From Rutidosis leptorrhynchoides (taxonomy: Eukaryota > Streptophyta > Magnoliopsida > Asterales > Asteraceae), in the NCBI RefSeq assembly GCF_046630445.1, contig NC_092333.1:3372001-3436000 (forward strand): DNA of 64,000 nt, read 5' to 3'. Position numbers and translations under genes: made by a program. The notes beneath the pieces were generated by a model that ran no database searches, was not told the DNA's origin, and saw only the letters and a program-made list of their open reading frames with translations. Below, in pieces: positions 22,866 through 35,589 of this stretch (position 1 is its first letter; each line of letters starts with the position of its first letter).

Positions 22866-23426
22866 TTAAATATAAGTTACAATTGTAGCATTGTAGCCAA
22901 CAATAGCATCACCGGTACTAGGATCAATCCAATAAGTTTGAGCCAACGCATACCCACGTGCAAGTCGAAAAAGGCCAGTACCGCCAACAATTGTCATCTC
23001 ACGAACATTTTGCATAGCAGGGTTTAAGCTCAATAGACTAAAGGAACTATCTTTATAAATCCCATCAATGAAACCATAGTTTAAGACCATAATCAAACCA
23101 AGCTCATTTTGGGCCGCCGAACCATACATCCCACGGGCATGCCCAATAAGCTTGGAATTTTTGTCTGGGCCCTCGGTTAATGGGTCATCGATCATCATGA
23201 GGTTACCAAATCCTCCAAGTGAGTTGCCTGAGGATTGTGGTTGAGCAACCTTAATAGCACTAGGATTGCTACCACTCAATGTATCATGGAAGTAGAATTG
23301 TAGGTTTGTGACAACTTGTGAGCCCGTATCTACCCGTTTGGCCCAGCTTACGTCGCTGGAATTTTGAGCCCTGGCTCCAGCGGCTAGGAAAAAGAGAAGG
23401 AAAAAGGTAACCATGGGCTGAACCAT
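22866..23426 (-). CDS. Dirigent protein 2 (secreted)
   Basis: Single-exon gene for 186 residues. A signal peptide covers about residues 1-20 (ending AAGARA). The dirigent barrel shows NLQFYFHDTLSGSNPSA (41-57), FGNLMMIDDPLTEGPD (73-88), HARGMYGSAAQ (96-106) and REMTIVGGTGLFRLARG (142-158). Asn22 and Asn179 lie in glycosylation sequons. Role: apoplastic protein of the dirigent family, which can direct the stereochemistry of phenoxy-radical coupling; substrate unknown. The chain is complete and nothing in it looks decayed. It shares fold and several blocks with dirigent 1 at 4.5-5.1 kb, but they differ widely in the N-terminal third, so the duplication is not recent. A TATA box lies about 45-52 bases upstream of the ATG. 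Confidence 0.93.
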   Translation of the reverse strand: MVQPMVTFFLLFFLAAGARAQNSSDVSWAKRVDTGSQVVTNLQFYFHDTLSGSNPSAIKVAQPQSSGNSLGGFGNLMMIDDPLTEGPDKNSKLIGHARGMYGSAAQNELGLIMVLNYGFIDGIYKDSSFSLLSLNPAMQNVREMTIVGGTGLFRLARGYALAQTYWIDPSTGDAIVGYNATIVTYI

Positions 23427-23465
23427 TGTGTATGTGTAATCTGACTTTGAGACTTAGATCAATGG

Positions 23466-23480
23466 TTATTTATTTATAGT
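23466..23480 (-). promoter_or_regulatory. Probable TATA box of dirigent gene 2
   Basis: On the minus strand the sequence reads ACTATAAATAAATAA, with TATAAATA at 23478-23471. It lies about 50 bases upstream of the start codon at 23426, implying a 5' UTR of only about 20 bases. A TATAAATA match at this distance is good but not proof. Confidence 0.55.
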
Positions 23481-24449
23481 GGTAGTAACTAGAAGTATGG
23501 GGTGGGTGGGTTCAATATATTTTAAGTGTAGTGGTTTAACTAAAATAAAGAAACAAAAACATGACCATGAGTCATGAAACCTATTGGGACCCGTTATGAA
23601 AAACATAAACCAAATATGAATATAAAAACATATGACGTGTTTGTATGCCGTAAGTTTCAAAGTCAAATTCTTGATTATAGTTGGTCAACTGGAACCAATA
23701 TATACAAAGAAAACCGTGTTTTGTTGTTTGGTTAATTACCTACCCCCCTAATGCTGTTAATAATATAATCAATTAATCAGTTAGATTCATTGTCATTTGA
23801 TTTTTTTTTCATATCAATCTCTTATGTTACAATTTTTTTATTACCTCCATATACCTTACTTTTGTAAGACTGAATTTGTTATTGTTCTTATATTACACTT
23901 TTTATAAAAATGATGATATCATTCATTCATCATTTGTATAACTGGAAACCAATAAGACATGGTAGATTATGAGACTTAGTAAATTAAGGATTAGACGAAG
24001 TTTCTTATCATGTCATTTTCTCAACTTTCGGTCCTTATTTTATACATTTAAATTATCGTTATCACATCTCTGAAAGTTACTTGATTATTTCATAAAATTA
24101 CTTCTTGTTAGTTTTTATTAAATATTATTTCATAACTAGTAGTATAAACAAAACAATGCATAAATATAATTCTAGGTCATAACTAATAAAAGAACATTAT
24201 TTAAGACTTACGAGACATATATTAAAATCTTAAACAGTATATACTAGGTACCAGGATATAATAAGATGCACAACAATTTGATACATTATATCGTACTAAA
24301 AGTAGGATAATATAACATTGATCGTAACTTCGTAAGTAATAATTTTGTGATATTTCACATACATGATAAAAGTTTAAAAATAGTATTATTCGAACAATAG
24401 TCCAATCTATATCATCATGAACGTACATAGAAACTGAAAATGTCTTTAC
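23481..24449. other. Intergenic, nothing recognised
   Basis: AT-rich spacer between dirigent gene 2 and the 3' end of the Ole e 1-like gene. It must contain the upstream promoter region of the former and the 3' UTR of the latter. No coding pattern or repeat ends were seen. Confidence 0.4.
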
Positions 24450-26562
24450 TTACTTGCAACTTGTGAATTTGCAAGTAACATTTCCAGGGCGTCCTGAATT
24501 CGCCCTCAAGAACCGAAGTGCTGTAACAAGAACTTGTCGTGTAGATCCTCCAATTAAGGCCGAGTTGAAATGAAATACGACGTCGTGAGGATGATAAGGG
24601 AATTGGATACTGTTGTACGAATTTAAAAGCGCGGTTGTACTCTCTCTTAAAAGTGTTTTGTAAGGATAACCTCTGCCATTCATGCTTCCTCGTAGTGTGA
24701 TGTCAGTTCCGTATTTTTGCCTCGCTAGCGGTCCGAATACGAATGCTACTTTTAGGTCGGGTGATAGTACCCTCCAGTTACACTCGTACTCGGGCATTGC
24801 CCACATCCTACAAAAAGAAAATAATAAACTTATTTTCATTGTTGACTTTTTCAACGGAGTAATTGACTTTTTGTTATGAAAAAAAAAAAAACATCTATGA
24901 ACACACTACTTTTGTTACGGTAACTATGACGTGATGATAAATTTGTAGTTTAGGAAGGTTTTGATAGTTTTTTACCGTGATATGACAATGTTAATTTCGA
25001 TAAGTTGTAAAATTTGAGTGTCATATTTTTGTGGAAAAATATGTTGAGTAATGTGATAAATTTGATTAGCAGTTAGGTGAAAATATAATAAATAAAATTA
25101 AAATATTAAAGTGAGGTGTCAAATTATAATTTGCTATCAAATTTTGTTTCTTCCGTCGTGTACTTAACTAACGCCTATATACCGTCAAATTTTACGTCTC
25201 ATAAACGGGCGTCAAAATGGCCACAGGCGATAAAAGGTCAAGGATGAAAGATACATACCGATATGGGCAAGCCGAGGCTTCCAAGATTGGAACCGATGGC
25301 ATAGGTGGTAACCGTGGCAAGGGTGGAAGATGCGGTGAAGAAGGGGCAGGTGTGCGCTTTGGAGGTGGCAATGTCGGAGTCACCGGTTCAGGTTGGGGTT
25401 TGGGTTTGGGCAGTGGGGAAGAAGCGCGTGGGCAGTTGGTCATTGGTTGGGCAGGTTGGGATATCAAATGATTAACTGTATAAATTTCGGTATCAAACAT
25501 TTGAAACACAAGGTTTAGGCTTTGAGAAGGACCTGCAACTGCCTGACACCCCTGCCCATCGACGGAAAGTTGTGCCCGACAGTCGTTCATGTCCGGTGAA
25601 CCATCGAATCTCATTACGTAGCTCCCTAACCAATTTGTGGTTTCTTCCTTGATCACTTCCAGTTGCCCGCCCTGCCCCGGGCAAGCCATTGATACTTTTA
25701 TTCCTGTAATAAAAATTATACAATAATATTTGATGAATGGTAACGCAACTTATTTTACAATATACATAATTAGATATTTTAGTATAATTCATGTGAAGAA
25801 GGTATGAATATAGCATGACTATCAATATGGTTGTATACATTTGAACTGTCTTATTCAGTATTTACTTGAAGAATATAAGACTGATTTTTTATGAAAATGT
25901 ATAAAAATGAGATTTTCTTTACAAGTACACATCATAATTTGGACATGTTCTGTTTTTTTTTTTTTTTTTTTTTTTTTCTTGTGATAAAAAAAATATATAA
26001 TACTCCCTAATATACAATATTTATATTTAAAAAAAAAAATTACAAATATACATATATTGGTATCTAGGTGATATCATAAACTTTCAATACTTATTTACCT
26101 TGAAATTTATCTTTATATCCATAGATTAAAAATGTGAACTACAAATCTAATTTTAAAACTAATAAAAATATTAAAAGCAAAATTTACAAATAAACACTTT
26201 TAAACAATTAAAACATGTTTATTAAAAAGCCAATCATGTAACTTGTTACATAGTCCTTATTACTCCAATTTTGACCTACTAAAGCAACTAAAAAAGAAGG
26301 AAAAAAGAAAGTAGTTGGGGTTTACATTCTTGTAAGCAAACAGTTTCATCATACTATAATTTTATAATGAAGAATTATGTATGTATATCATAAAGAATCA
26401 CTAACCAGTTAAAGGGTAATCAAAGAGAGAAACTTGTCCATCTTTACATTGGTCACAAAAGACTGAGCCACTGACCACAGCATCTCCATTGGCTCCACCA
26501 ATGACTGCACTCAATACTACAATGGTTGTTACTAGACCCACACCCATTCTTATCCAACTCAT
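24450..26562 (-). CDS. Secreted Ole e 1-like / proline-rich (extensin-like) protein, three exons
   Basis: Exons on the minus strand are 26562-26406, 25703-25259 and 24807-24450. The introns are GT...AG and the phases agree (1 then 2), giving 319 residues. Residues 1-26 form a signal peptide. The Ole e 1-like domain follows, with VFCDQCKDG (34-42), SLFDYPLTGIKVSMAC (45-60), NWLGSYVMRFDG and cysteines near 94, 105 and 143. A proline-rich linker of about 48 residues (144-191) contains PLPKPKPQPEPVTP and LPPLPRLPPMP. A conserved C-terminal domain from about 198 follows: MWAMPEYECNW, YGTDITLRGSMNGRG, TALLNSYNSIQFPY and an end NVTCKFTSCK. This matches the plant 'pollen Ole e 1 allergen and extensin family' layout, whose members are predicted cell-wall proteins of unknown mechanism. 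The gene looks intact. Confidence 0.88.
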
Positions 26563-28715
26563 GAACCCACTTCACACAAGATATCGATTACCGTACTCAC
26601 GGTGATAATAATAATAATGCAGGAAGAGTTGTAAATGTAAAACTGATATTGGAAGAAGCAAGCAAACTAGGTAGCTATTGGCAAGATAATAAATGGATCA
26701 GAGCTGGGGGGTAAAGGAACTCTCAACTGTCCAACAATTAATGAAATCTTGAAATATCATGTAAATGTAAAATGTTGACCCTTTTTCACATGCATAAAAT
26801 AAATTGTCGGATCATTAACTTACAAGTTTTACTGCGTCAGGTATTACTCCGTAAATCTTAAACAACTCATCAACCATCAACCATCAGATTAATTTTAACT
26901 CCATTTTCCAGGGACTCCTTTTTTACGGAGTAATATATTTTTCAGGATATAATCTTTTCACTTTTGTACAGCAAGAGACTAACCTTCTAAAATAAAATAT
27001 AACTATAACATTCGCAACAATTAATCAAATATGTACAGCCCAAATTTTGAATCTAGCTATGAATGTAAGTAGTACTATTTAGTTATTTCAGTGTCTCATT
27101 TAATATGAGTGATGATGATGGTGTTTGTTGAGATATAAAGTTAAATGATTTTTGAGCCAAAAAGTTTGGTGGTAGTATTACAAATTACAATGAATACCGA
27201 TCTCAGCATTAAACATAATTGACACAATTTTGGCCAAGAAAATAGTAAACTTGTTGACATTTGTATCAAAGACATTTATTGATATCGTAACCAATCAAAT
27301 AGGTGAATTAAGTGCAAGTAGCCAAACGAGGAAACCTGATATCTTAGATGCACAACAAATGTATATATGTACCATATAAACATACATGACAAAAACTACA
27401 ACTACTTTTTAGATATGTAATGTAGGAATAGATTCGTATAATCATGAAGTAGTAGCTCTCGAACATGTATGAATAATAGAAAATACAACCAGAAGGGTGT
27501 TGTTGGTTTACTGGTAAAAACTTGATTTTTATGGATGAAGTAGCATAAAGATTTCAACTTAGAACACTAGGAGAAATCAATATAGATACCTCTTTTGTGG
27601 TCACCGAAATTCACCCGCGATGACTTTGTGCTATCCACAAAGCGGGTGATCATTATGAAATTATTCGGTTCGTAAAGTAAGCCGGATATCAAACATGGGC
27701 GAGATCCTAGTATGTAGTGGGTGGGTCAGGTGACATTACTAGCTTGATTTTATAAATTTAAAGTATCACTCAAATTGTATAGGACACTACTTTAAATATA
27801 TGACCTCATATGTTTTTTAAAATTTATAGATTATTTAAGCTAAGACCACTTGCAATGGCTACCTTAGCCACGAATTCACTATCTGAGCACTTGAAGCTAC
27901 ACCAACAGGATTGGAAGAAAGAGCCTCCACTTGCAACAACACATCCTGATTCGAACGAGTGATCAGATCCGAGTTAAACTCCCCCACAAACAAACGATCG
28001 ATAAAATCCAATTTTCATTATCTCCTCAACCCACGGGTTACAGTACTCGTTCGAGACACCGGATGTCTTCGCATTGATACCACCACCATGTTAACAGTTA
28101 TTAAAGTTGTCATTAACAAAACCCACAGATACCATTCCTAAAATTGTCTCCAATGTGTAGAGCATATGATTCTGTATAGATGGTAGTTTTGTAACTTCCT
28201 CCCTACATGCTTCCAAGGAATTCATTGAGTTCAAGACAACACTGGGACTAGCAATTTATTTATTACCACATTTAACATTTTAGTATTAATATTATTATAT
28301 TTGTTTCATCTCATTCACACAAAGTAAATAACAAGGAAAATACAATGGAAGGTCCCAATTTACAAAAAAAAAAAAAAAAATACACCTATGTATAAATTAG
28401 CATGTACATAGATGACTAATTGATGTATACAAACTAATAAAGCAACACACTAGTACTAGAATCACACAAATGCAAAAGATAACACAAAACATATGTACAA
28501 ACCTTGATGAATACCCAAACATTTGCGCCAATCGATCGAATGATGATTGATTGATCGGAGACTTCATATCCGAGTAGATAAAATCATTAATCATCTTCTC
28601 AGCTGCTGCAACACGTTGCAGCTTTTCAAAGGGAACTCACATTGATCCAAACCCATTTGTTACTTTCAGATATGTCTCCAAAGAGTGATCCGTAAAATTA
28701 TGAAACACGTTATCT
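26563..28715. other. Intergenic between Ole e 1-like gene and NIPA gene
   Basis: Contains the promoter of the Ole e 1-like gene and the 3' UTR of the NIPA gene. A minus-strand open stretch at about 27852-28007 reads as roughly 50 residues (includes DLITRSNQDVLLQVEALSS) without a recognisable start or family and may be an exon relic. No intact gene is supported. Confidence 0.35.
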
Positions 28716-31700
28716 TTAGTCAAAATAATCAGTATTGTGAACGGTGATTAAATGTTCATTATCCTCAACCGTTTTTATGGGATCTTGATCATACCATGTT
28801 ACAGTTCCTACAAAAAAAAAAGTAGTAGTTGAATTGCTTATTAGATTTTAAGGGTGCTCACGAGTACATTACTAATAAAAAAGTAAATTTGGTTGTCATA
28901 ATTACTCACGAATCAACTCAAATTAGTCAAGAATTTACAAAAAGAAAATGCAGGTGTGATCACAATGACGTCAAATTAAGATTAGAAGATGTACCTGGTA
29001 CTGCAACGGGTTCTTGTTCTCTTGTAGAATGAAGAACGATTGTTCCAGAAATAACAATGATGAATCCACATATTTCAGATGCTATGTCACTAGCACTCTG
29101 ATGTTCCCAATCCTGCATATTTACATTTTCAACCGTTTATTTGTTTCTTATACAGACACACACACACGGAGATATTTTTTATATATATACAAGGATCAAA
29201 TACTAGCAAATTATTAGGTAGGTACCTTAAACATAATAACACTTGCAATGATTGTTAAAGAAGTGAACATGACATAATATATAGGGGACACAATTGCTGT
29301 GTTGAATGTATCCAAAGCCTGCAAATATAATAAGTCAGGAGGTTGTCAATTTGACAAACAATAATCAAATGGTTGACAAGTATTTGCCGCACAATCATAA
29401 CATAAAGTCTAAAGTATAAACATGGTTAAAATTACTGTTATTATGTAAGGGAAAACTTTAGTGATTCTATTACTTGAAGTAAAAATAAAGGATCGGATAT
29501 TTAGATGAGTTCTATGTGCTCAATTACACTGACATTTGAGTATATGACAAAGCTACTTCTTTTTTTTTTCCCTCATAAAAAAAAACATCATTTAAAGTTT
29601 AAACAATGAGAATCTGATAGTCAAACAGTAGATCAAATTTATAGTAGATCATCATTTTACTCTGCGCTTACCTATTACTCAGATAATGAGAATCAACAAT
29701 ATCGGAAGGATAATTACATATTTACAACGTTAGGCAGCTTTTCATCTTATTCTAATATCTCTGTATAACTAAATACTATTACAAAAATGCTCACCCAAAC
29801 ACCCCCTTAGCTCAGTTATTTTATAGGGGGTCATATAAGCTCTCATGAAATGGGTAAACGGATACAGGTTTCCTAGTTCAGGCTACCCTTGGAAGTATTC
29901 TTACTCAGATGTACGATATCTAACCGGGTTATCCCGTGAACGTTCCAGCCCTTTTCCCCGGCAACCCCATAATATGCTCTTGCAAACTCTTATAGAGTAA
30001 GTTAAAACTAAAGGATGTTTAAGTCAACATTTAACCATCTTTTGTATAACTAATGTTAAAATATGCTAGTTCCGGGGGTTAAATTAGATTGTATCATTTT
30101 TATACATGTTAACAAAGAAAAATAAGAGAAACATGAAGAATACCTTGTTGAGATAATTCAACTGTGTAATAACACATAGTACGGCAGCAGTAACGAAAAC
30201 CCAAGTTTGTGGATATGCAATCTGATTGACACCCTCTAAAGTAAGCTTTATCGCAATACCAATGGCTTTTATACTTGCAACCTACAAAATTAGAGATGGG
30301 TATCAATCACAGTCAGAATCACAAGACATAATAAAACTCTTGTGAGAATAAGCGATCTAAGAATTTACCGTCAGTGAGCCCATTAAAGAACATATCCCCA
30401 AGTATATCAAGATATTTGATTGTCCATAACGAGGTTCAAAATGCATCACGAGAGCCGCTACTAGTGACAATGTAACTGCTACGTATACTAGAAATGCTGT
30501 CCCAATAGAAACAAACTACAGTAGTAAGCATTGATAACAAGAGATATGTATATAGTTACAAGTGACAGAATATCAAGGGGGAGGTTAGATTTAAGTAGTA
30601 ATAATCACATGTAATAAAATAACCAAAAACGACGTGTAAAGCTCTACAAAACAGACTCGACACCAGTAAGCTAACCTGGTTCAATTGCAAGATTCCATAT
30701 TTCTTCGACAGAAGTTGGAGTAGACTCCGCAGGTGCATGAATCACCACAATTATCGAGCCAACTATGCAGGAGACGCATCCCAAAACACCCATCCTCTTA
30801 AGACGTTCTTTTAACATGAAGTGTGCCAAAACAGCGCTGTTTGAGTTTGTATTTAGAGATTAAGTAATGATTGTTGTTCATACTGCTTATGACCTACAAA
30901 AGTGTTGTCGTCCTAATATGATTTTTATAACAAAGCTTGTTTATGATCTTTAAATTTACGATAATATATTTCTCTAACTTGGATTCCATCATTGTGTCGT
31001 AGTAATTCCATAAAAAAGGTTCAACAAGAACAAAAAAATGTCACGAAATGCAAACTACTATGTTAGGCCCTAATTCACATTTAAACAGATCATATCATGC
31101 ATAAGTATGGTTGGATGTTTAGATTAGAAACAGATAGAGGTTAAAAACCACAATATGTAAATGGATATGTTCACATGTCAACGAGAAAATGTATAATGTA
31201 ACAAAACTGTACTTTGTGGTTCTTAAACTAAGTTTCTTGTTTTTCATTTAAACCTTCACTAATATTCACGTATAATTCTTGTTTGAACCTTCCACATTAT
31301 TCAACATTTCATTTCTGCGAGAATGATAGGTCTACAAGTCTTTCACAACGTTTTATCAGCATAAAATCATAAATCAAACAATTTCCACCCCCATTTTATA
31401 GGATGTCTCGCTCTGCTAGTCTGCTACTGTTATCATTTTGTGAAGTAGGATAATTAAGAATCAAATTTGATAACTTGAGATAGAGTAGAGTTGAAACTAT
31501 TACCTAACGATTATACTCAATGCACCAAGTGGAGTTACGAGGATAGCAGGAGCGTAAGCGTAAGCAACAAAATTAGCAGCCTCTCCAACAATCACTACAT
31601 ATTAATATAACATGAATGAATCAAACATCTCCCTTTAGTTCTCATTCTCATGTCAGTTAATGTTTGTATGCCAAGATCAATCAAGTTTTTTAGTTATAAG

Positions 31701-32826
31701 AGAGTTACTTGTAATCATGCCTGCCCACCAAAGTGGTTCTTGTAGGTAAGTATAGCCTCCATGTCCTAAAACATAAAAGTAACATGTTACACACATATAG
31801 AAGCTCATGTCTATGCAAGTCCATGTTCATTGGGAATAATCGAAAATTTACTTAACACAGTCATGACATCTGATTTGATATTTATCCAACTTGACTTGTA
31901 AATGACCATTTTAATTCCTTATAATTCTTTTGAGAAACATCATGTTTATTCAATTGTTTCTCTAAACATTCAATGGAAATCCAACAACGATTTCATGATT
32001 TTCTTTAGAAAATTTAGTTCTTTTTTTTTTTAAGAAACCTAGACAGAAAATCGTTTATAAATGTTGCAATTCAGTGAAATTTGATACTTTAAACGTTATA
32101 AATACTATGATAACTACACATCAATACTACAACAAAGATACCTTACATAAAATATGTTTTGATCACAACTCAAGGCTCTTGCTCTGCAATGAGGGATGCG
32201 AATTATATGGTGCAGATATGTAATTCTTATAATAGATTTTAAACTAACCATGGCAGATAACCTTGACCAATGATAATCCAGTACTTAGGACTTAAAAATC
32301 TCACTTTAGACCTTGAGATCAGAACACCTTTTTACAGATTCTATCGCAAATTTTTAACTACAAATATCCCTACAGGAGGTGTTTGATAAGTAAACTATTG
32401 CCTTACATGCTTACTGAAAATTACGAAAGAGGACTTGTTTATTTAAACCAGTAAGCTCAAGTTGGTGAGCTCGTAAGCCATTAAAATTGAGCTTTTCAGC
32501 TTTTACAATTTTCAATAAGCTGTAGGACTTAAAAATAAGTTACCCAAACCTCAAAAGTAATACAAAAACCAAACAAAATTAACAAATGCACATCAAAGTT
32601 CAAAACTTTATAGTACACCCAAACTTAAGAATCTATAATTCAAGTATGAAACCAAGAAAAATATAGTACTCCGTAAGAAATAAAGATAGAAACCCATACC
32701 TGCACCAAAACCAGTGGAAGCGGCAGCACGTTTAAGACCTTTTTTCTTCAAAATAAAACTTGTTCCTATAAATCCACTAGATAACACTGCTAATATCAAC
32801 CCTGTTGAATTCTCAGATACACCCAT
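28716..32826 (-). CDS. Probable magnesium transporter, NIPA family (nine exons)
   Basis: Minus-strand exons are 32826-32700, 31765-31709, 31594-31504, 30836-30676, 30496-30369, 30281-30144, 29318-29226, 29112-28995 and 28807-28716. All introns are GT...AG and phases are consistent, giving 334 residues and a TAA stop at 28718-28716. The start MGVSENSTGLILAV and the block FIGTSFILKKKGLKRAA are the family hallmark. [92 protein letters not shown] and the ending DYFD follow. NIPA proteins are polytopic membrane proteins with about nine helices that are described as Mg2+ transporters; location (plasma membrane or endosome) cannot be read. Nothing looks broken. The first intron is the longest (934 bp). 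The nearest Arabidopsis neighbour by memory is At2g21120. Confidence 0.93.
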
Positions 32827-33843
32827 TTCCTTTTTCTTCTTTAACCCAGAAAAAAAAGACTCGATTTTTCTATAAAAAAACTACAACCCCATAGATAAAT
32901 TGACAATTTTTCGCAAGATTAGGGATCTGATAAAAAGAAAAAATATTTGAACTTTGATTGATATCAGAGGTTTTGAAGATGACTAGATGAGTTATGAAGT
33001 GGGTCCGAATAAGGGTATTCGGGTAAAATATTTTCCGGGTGGACCCATTTACAAGGCCATTGTCATTTGCCAGCTACACAAAGATGGTAAGAAGATGATG
33101 AGATCCAGCGAATCTTGTTTCCCCACTTGGTGTTTTCCTCACCAATCAGAATTTTTTGGTTAATTGTTGCAAAAGGTATCCTTTTAGTTTCAGTAATTGT
33201 GTTTAAGTCCTTTCAGTAATTGGGATTTATTTTATGTTCAACACAAATGATTAAAAAAAAAAAAGACTTCTTTGCTCCGTTTATCCTTCGTTTATACACA
33301 AAATTGTAATTCAAGTCGTTCAATTTTTTTAATTGAATTTGTATTTCAATTAGATCTTTAAAAAATAAAGTAATAATAAGTTAATATCCTTGTAAATTTT
33401 GATTGAGCGATATAAATCAACACCTTTGTTGGCTTTCGTTAGAAACTCGACTAACGCTTTTAAGCGTTAATGTGTGAAACTGGGTTTCCGACCAAAGGCG
33501 TCAACGCCTCTCCAGATCATCTCAAAAATTTAATGCGGCGATATGAATGTTCTTAAACACCTTCGTATTTTTGCATTTCGATTAATTTCCTATACACTTC
33601 GAATTTGTTCACGCCCCGTCCAAACTAAATGGACAAATATAAAGAGCAACCAAGAGTCATACACCCAAAAGCGAGTAAGCAACTAACAATGTACTGTACA
33701 TTATTTGTACAAGTCAAATAACTCGTACCGGGCAGAATGAAGCAGAAGTAAACATGCAAAACATGTGCTATCGCTACGAGCATGATAAATGATATCTCAT
33801 GCTTTTTTCTCCATATGGTGCACCACCGATTTTTTCATCACAA

Positions 33844-33846
<3 letters not shown>
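32827..33846. other. Promoter side of the NIPA gene and intergenic spacer
   Basis: Holds the 5' flank of the minus-strand NIPA gene. No coding pattern. No core promoter element could be assigned with confidence. Confidence 0.4.

Positions 33847-33929
<83 letters not shown>
33847..33929. repeat. (AT)n microsatellite, about 41 units
   Basis: Uninterrupted alternating AT for about 83 bp, followed by GGGGCAGGATCAATGGGG. Expected to be highly variable in length, and assembly length may be unreliable. Confidence 0.95.
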
Positions 33930-33932
<3 letters not shown>

Positions 33933-34318
33933 GCAGGATCAATGGGGAAGTAATCAATCGGGGAGAAGCGGTGGGAAGCAAAAAAAAAAAATTCGCTTTT
34001 TTGGGAAAAATATTTAGTTTCAGGTACAAAAAAAAAAAAAAAAAAAAAAAAACTTTAGTCTTTTAAATGAACACACAACTTGAATGTGTATGTATGACAA
34101 TAGTAATATTTTGGGTATATAGCTTACAATGGGACAGAACTGAAAATATATAACCTACTTATCGTTTTAACCCTATTTTAATTCATACGAGATCACTTGC
34201 ATTACTACTATCGGTTAACTTCATCAAAATAAATGAAATCAACGACACATGTAAAAGTCTAGAAACCGATAATAATAGGAAATCAGGAAGATAGATACAC
34301 ATATTTATATCTAAACAT
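33930..34318. other. Spacer between the (AT)n tract and the cyclophilin pseudogene
   Basis: Contains two A-runs (33980-33990 and 34028-34052). The stretch after the AT tract resembles the terminal region of some plant MITEs, but no partner end was found. No gene. Confidence 0.35.
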
Positions 34319-34834
34319 CTAAAGTTGACCGAAATCAGCAATAACAACCAACTTAGAACAAGCTCCACTACCGGATCCAACCTTTTCAATCGCTTTCACA
34401 ACATCCATACCTTCAATCACTATACCGAACACAACATGCTTTCCATCAAGCCACTCAGTTTTAGCAATACAAATAAAAAAACTGCGACCTGTTCATATTC
34501 GTACGCGCGTTCGCCATTGATAAAATTCCAGGACCAATGTGTTTCTTTATGAAATTTCATCAGCGACATTGTTGTCGTAAATCGATTCACCACCGGTACC
34601 GTTACCGTGAGTGAAATCTTCGCCTTGACACATGAATTTAGGAATCACTCGATGGAAACTCGATCCTTTAAAATGTAACGATTTACCAGAAATGCTGGTT
34701 CCCTTTTTCCTGTGGAAAGTGCCCGGGAGTTTTCGGCTGTTAACGCTGTTGTGTCGGCAAAAAAGCTCTATTACGATCCGGCCAACTGGTGTACCGCCGA
34801 CGGTCATGTCGAAGAAAACCTTGGGGTTTACCAT
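34319..34834 (-). pseudogene. Cyclophilin (single-domain peptidyl-prolyl isomerase) pseudogene
   Basis: Spans 516 bases, close to the length of an intact 171-172 residue cytosolic cyclophilin. The start ([21 protein letters not shown]), the middle ([28 protein letters not shown]) and, in another frame, the end ([33 protein letters not shown]) are all clear. The frame is lost after IELF by an extra T and regained near KKGTS, lost again after ADE by one missing base (about 34552), and shifted back by an extra T in the SQFF region (about 34482). The active-site arginine region FHRVIP is present, but the product would be truncated. It has no intron, as is usual for plant CYP18/19 genes, so intronlessness does not prove a retrocopy. 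No poly(A) tract or duplication flanks it, and its position next to NIPA suggests decay in place. Confidence 0.85.
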
Positions 34835-35033
34835 TGAAAAACTTTCAGATTTTTGGAATACGGGGAGAAATTGTAAGGATTTTACTGAATACTTGGAGTG
34901 TAATTTGTGTGGTATATATAGCGGTGGGTGATGGATACGTGAATAGGATCTTGACCGTTGATAGTGGCAGGTGGTGTGATTTTGAGCTATTCTCGATGGT
35001 ACTAGAGTTATGATATACTCTGTACTTAACTAA

Positions 35034-35449
35034 GGGTGTGCTTGATAAAACTGAATGGTTAAACGCTGAATGGTTCATAATCTGAATGATTCAAATGTGC
35101 TGAATGGGTTTGGTTATGAATGACATAAGTTGTTTGATAAACACAATGAATGAGCAATGTTAATGATGTGAAATTATCTTATTAACCTTTATATGAATAA
35201 ATACTAGAATATAGTTGTTTAATAAGTGTTCATGATATAATGATATAATGATATAATTTAAAGATGATATTACATGAAATTTATGTGGTTCATGGGTAAG
35301 AGAGTATTTCAACTTTAAATGGTTCAGCACTGAATATCTGAACCATTCAGCATCAATTGTCATTCAGATATCAAAAACAACGCAATAAATGCAGAATGAT
35401 TCAACATTCAACGTTGAATCATTCCATTAAAAAGTAAACAAACACACAT
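35034..35449. mobile_element. Tourist-like MITE, 416 bp
   Basis: The left end GGGTGTGCTTGATAAAACTG pairs with the reverse complement of the right end ATGTGTGTTTGTTTACTT. Subterminal GAATGGTT/GAATGATTCA motifs are repeated on both sides. TAA flanks both ends (35031-35033 and 35450-35452). No coding capacity. Confidence 0.7.
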
Positions 35450-35589
35450 TAAGGTTGAGTACATGGTTAAGTAGCATGAAGGGATCACGTGGTATATGCT
35501 TCGGATATATATCCACTGTATCCGCTCTGTAATATATACGGAGTATTTTGTTTTTTGTTTTTTTAACATCAATATCCACTATCCACTAT

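Noticed and set aside
25217-25471. Glycine-rich 84-codon plus-strand frame
   Set aside because: It is the antisense of the proline-rich hinge of the Ole e 1-like gene.
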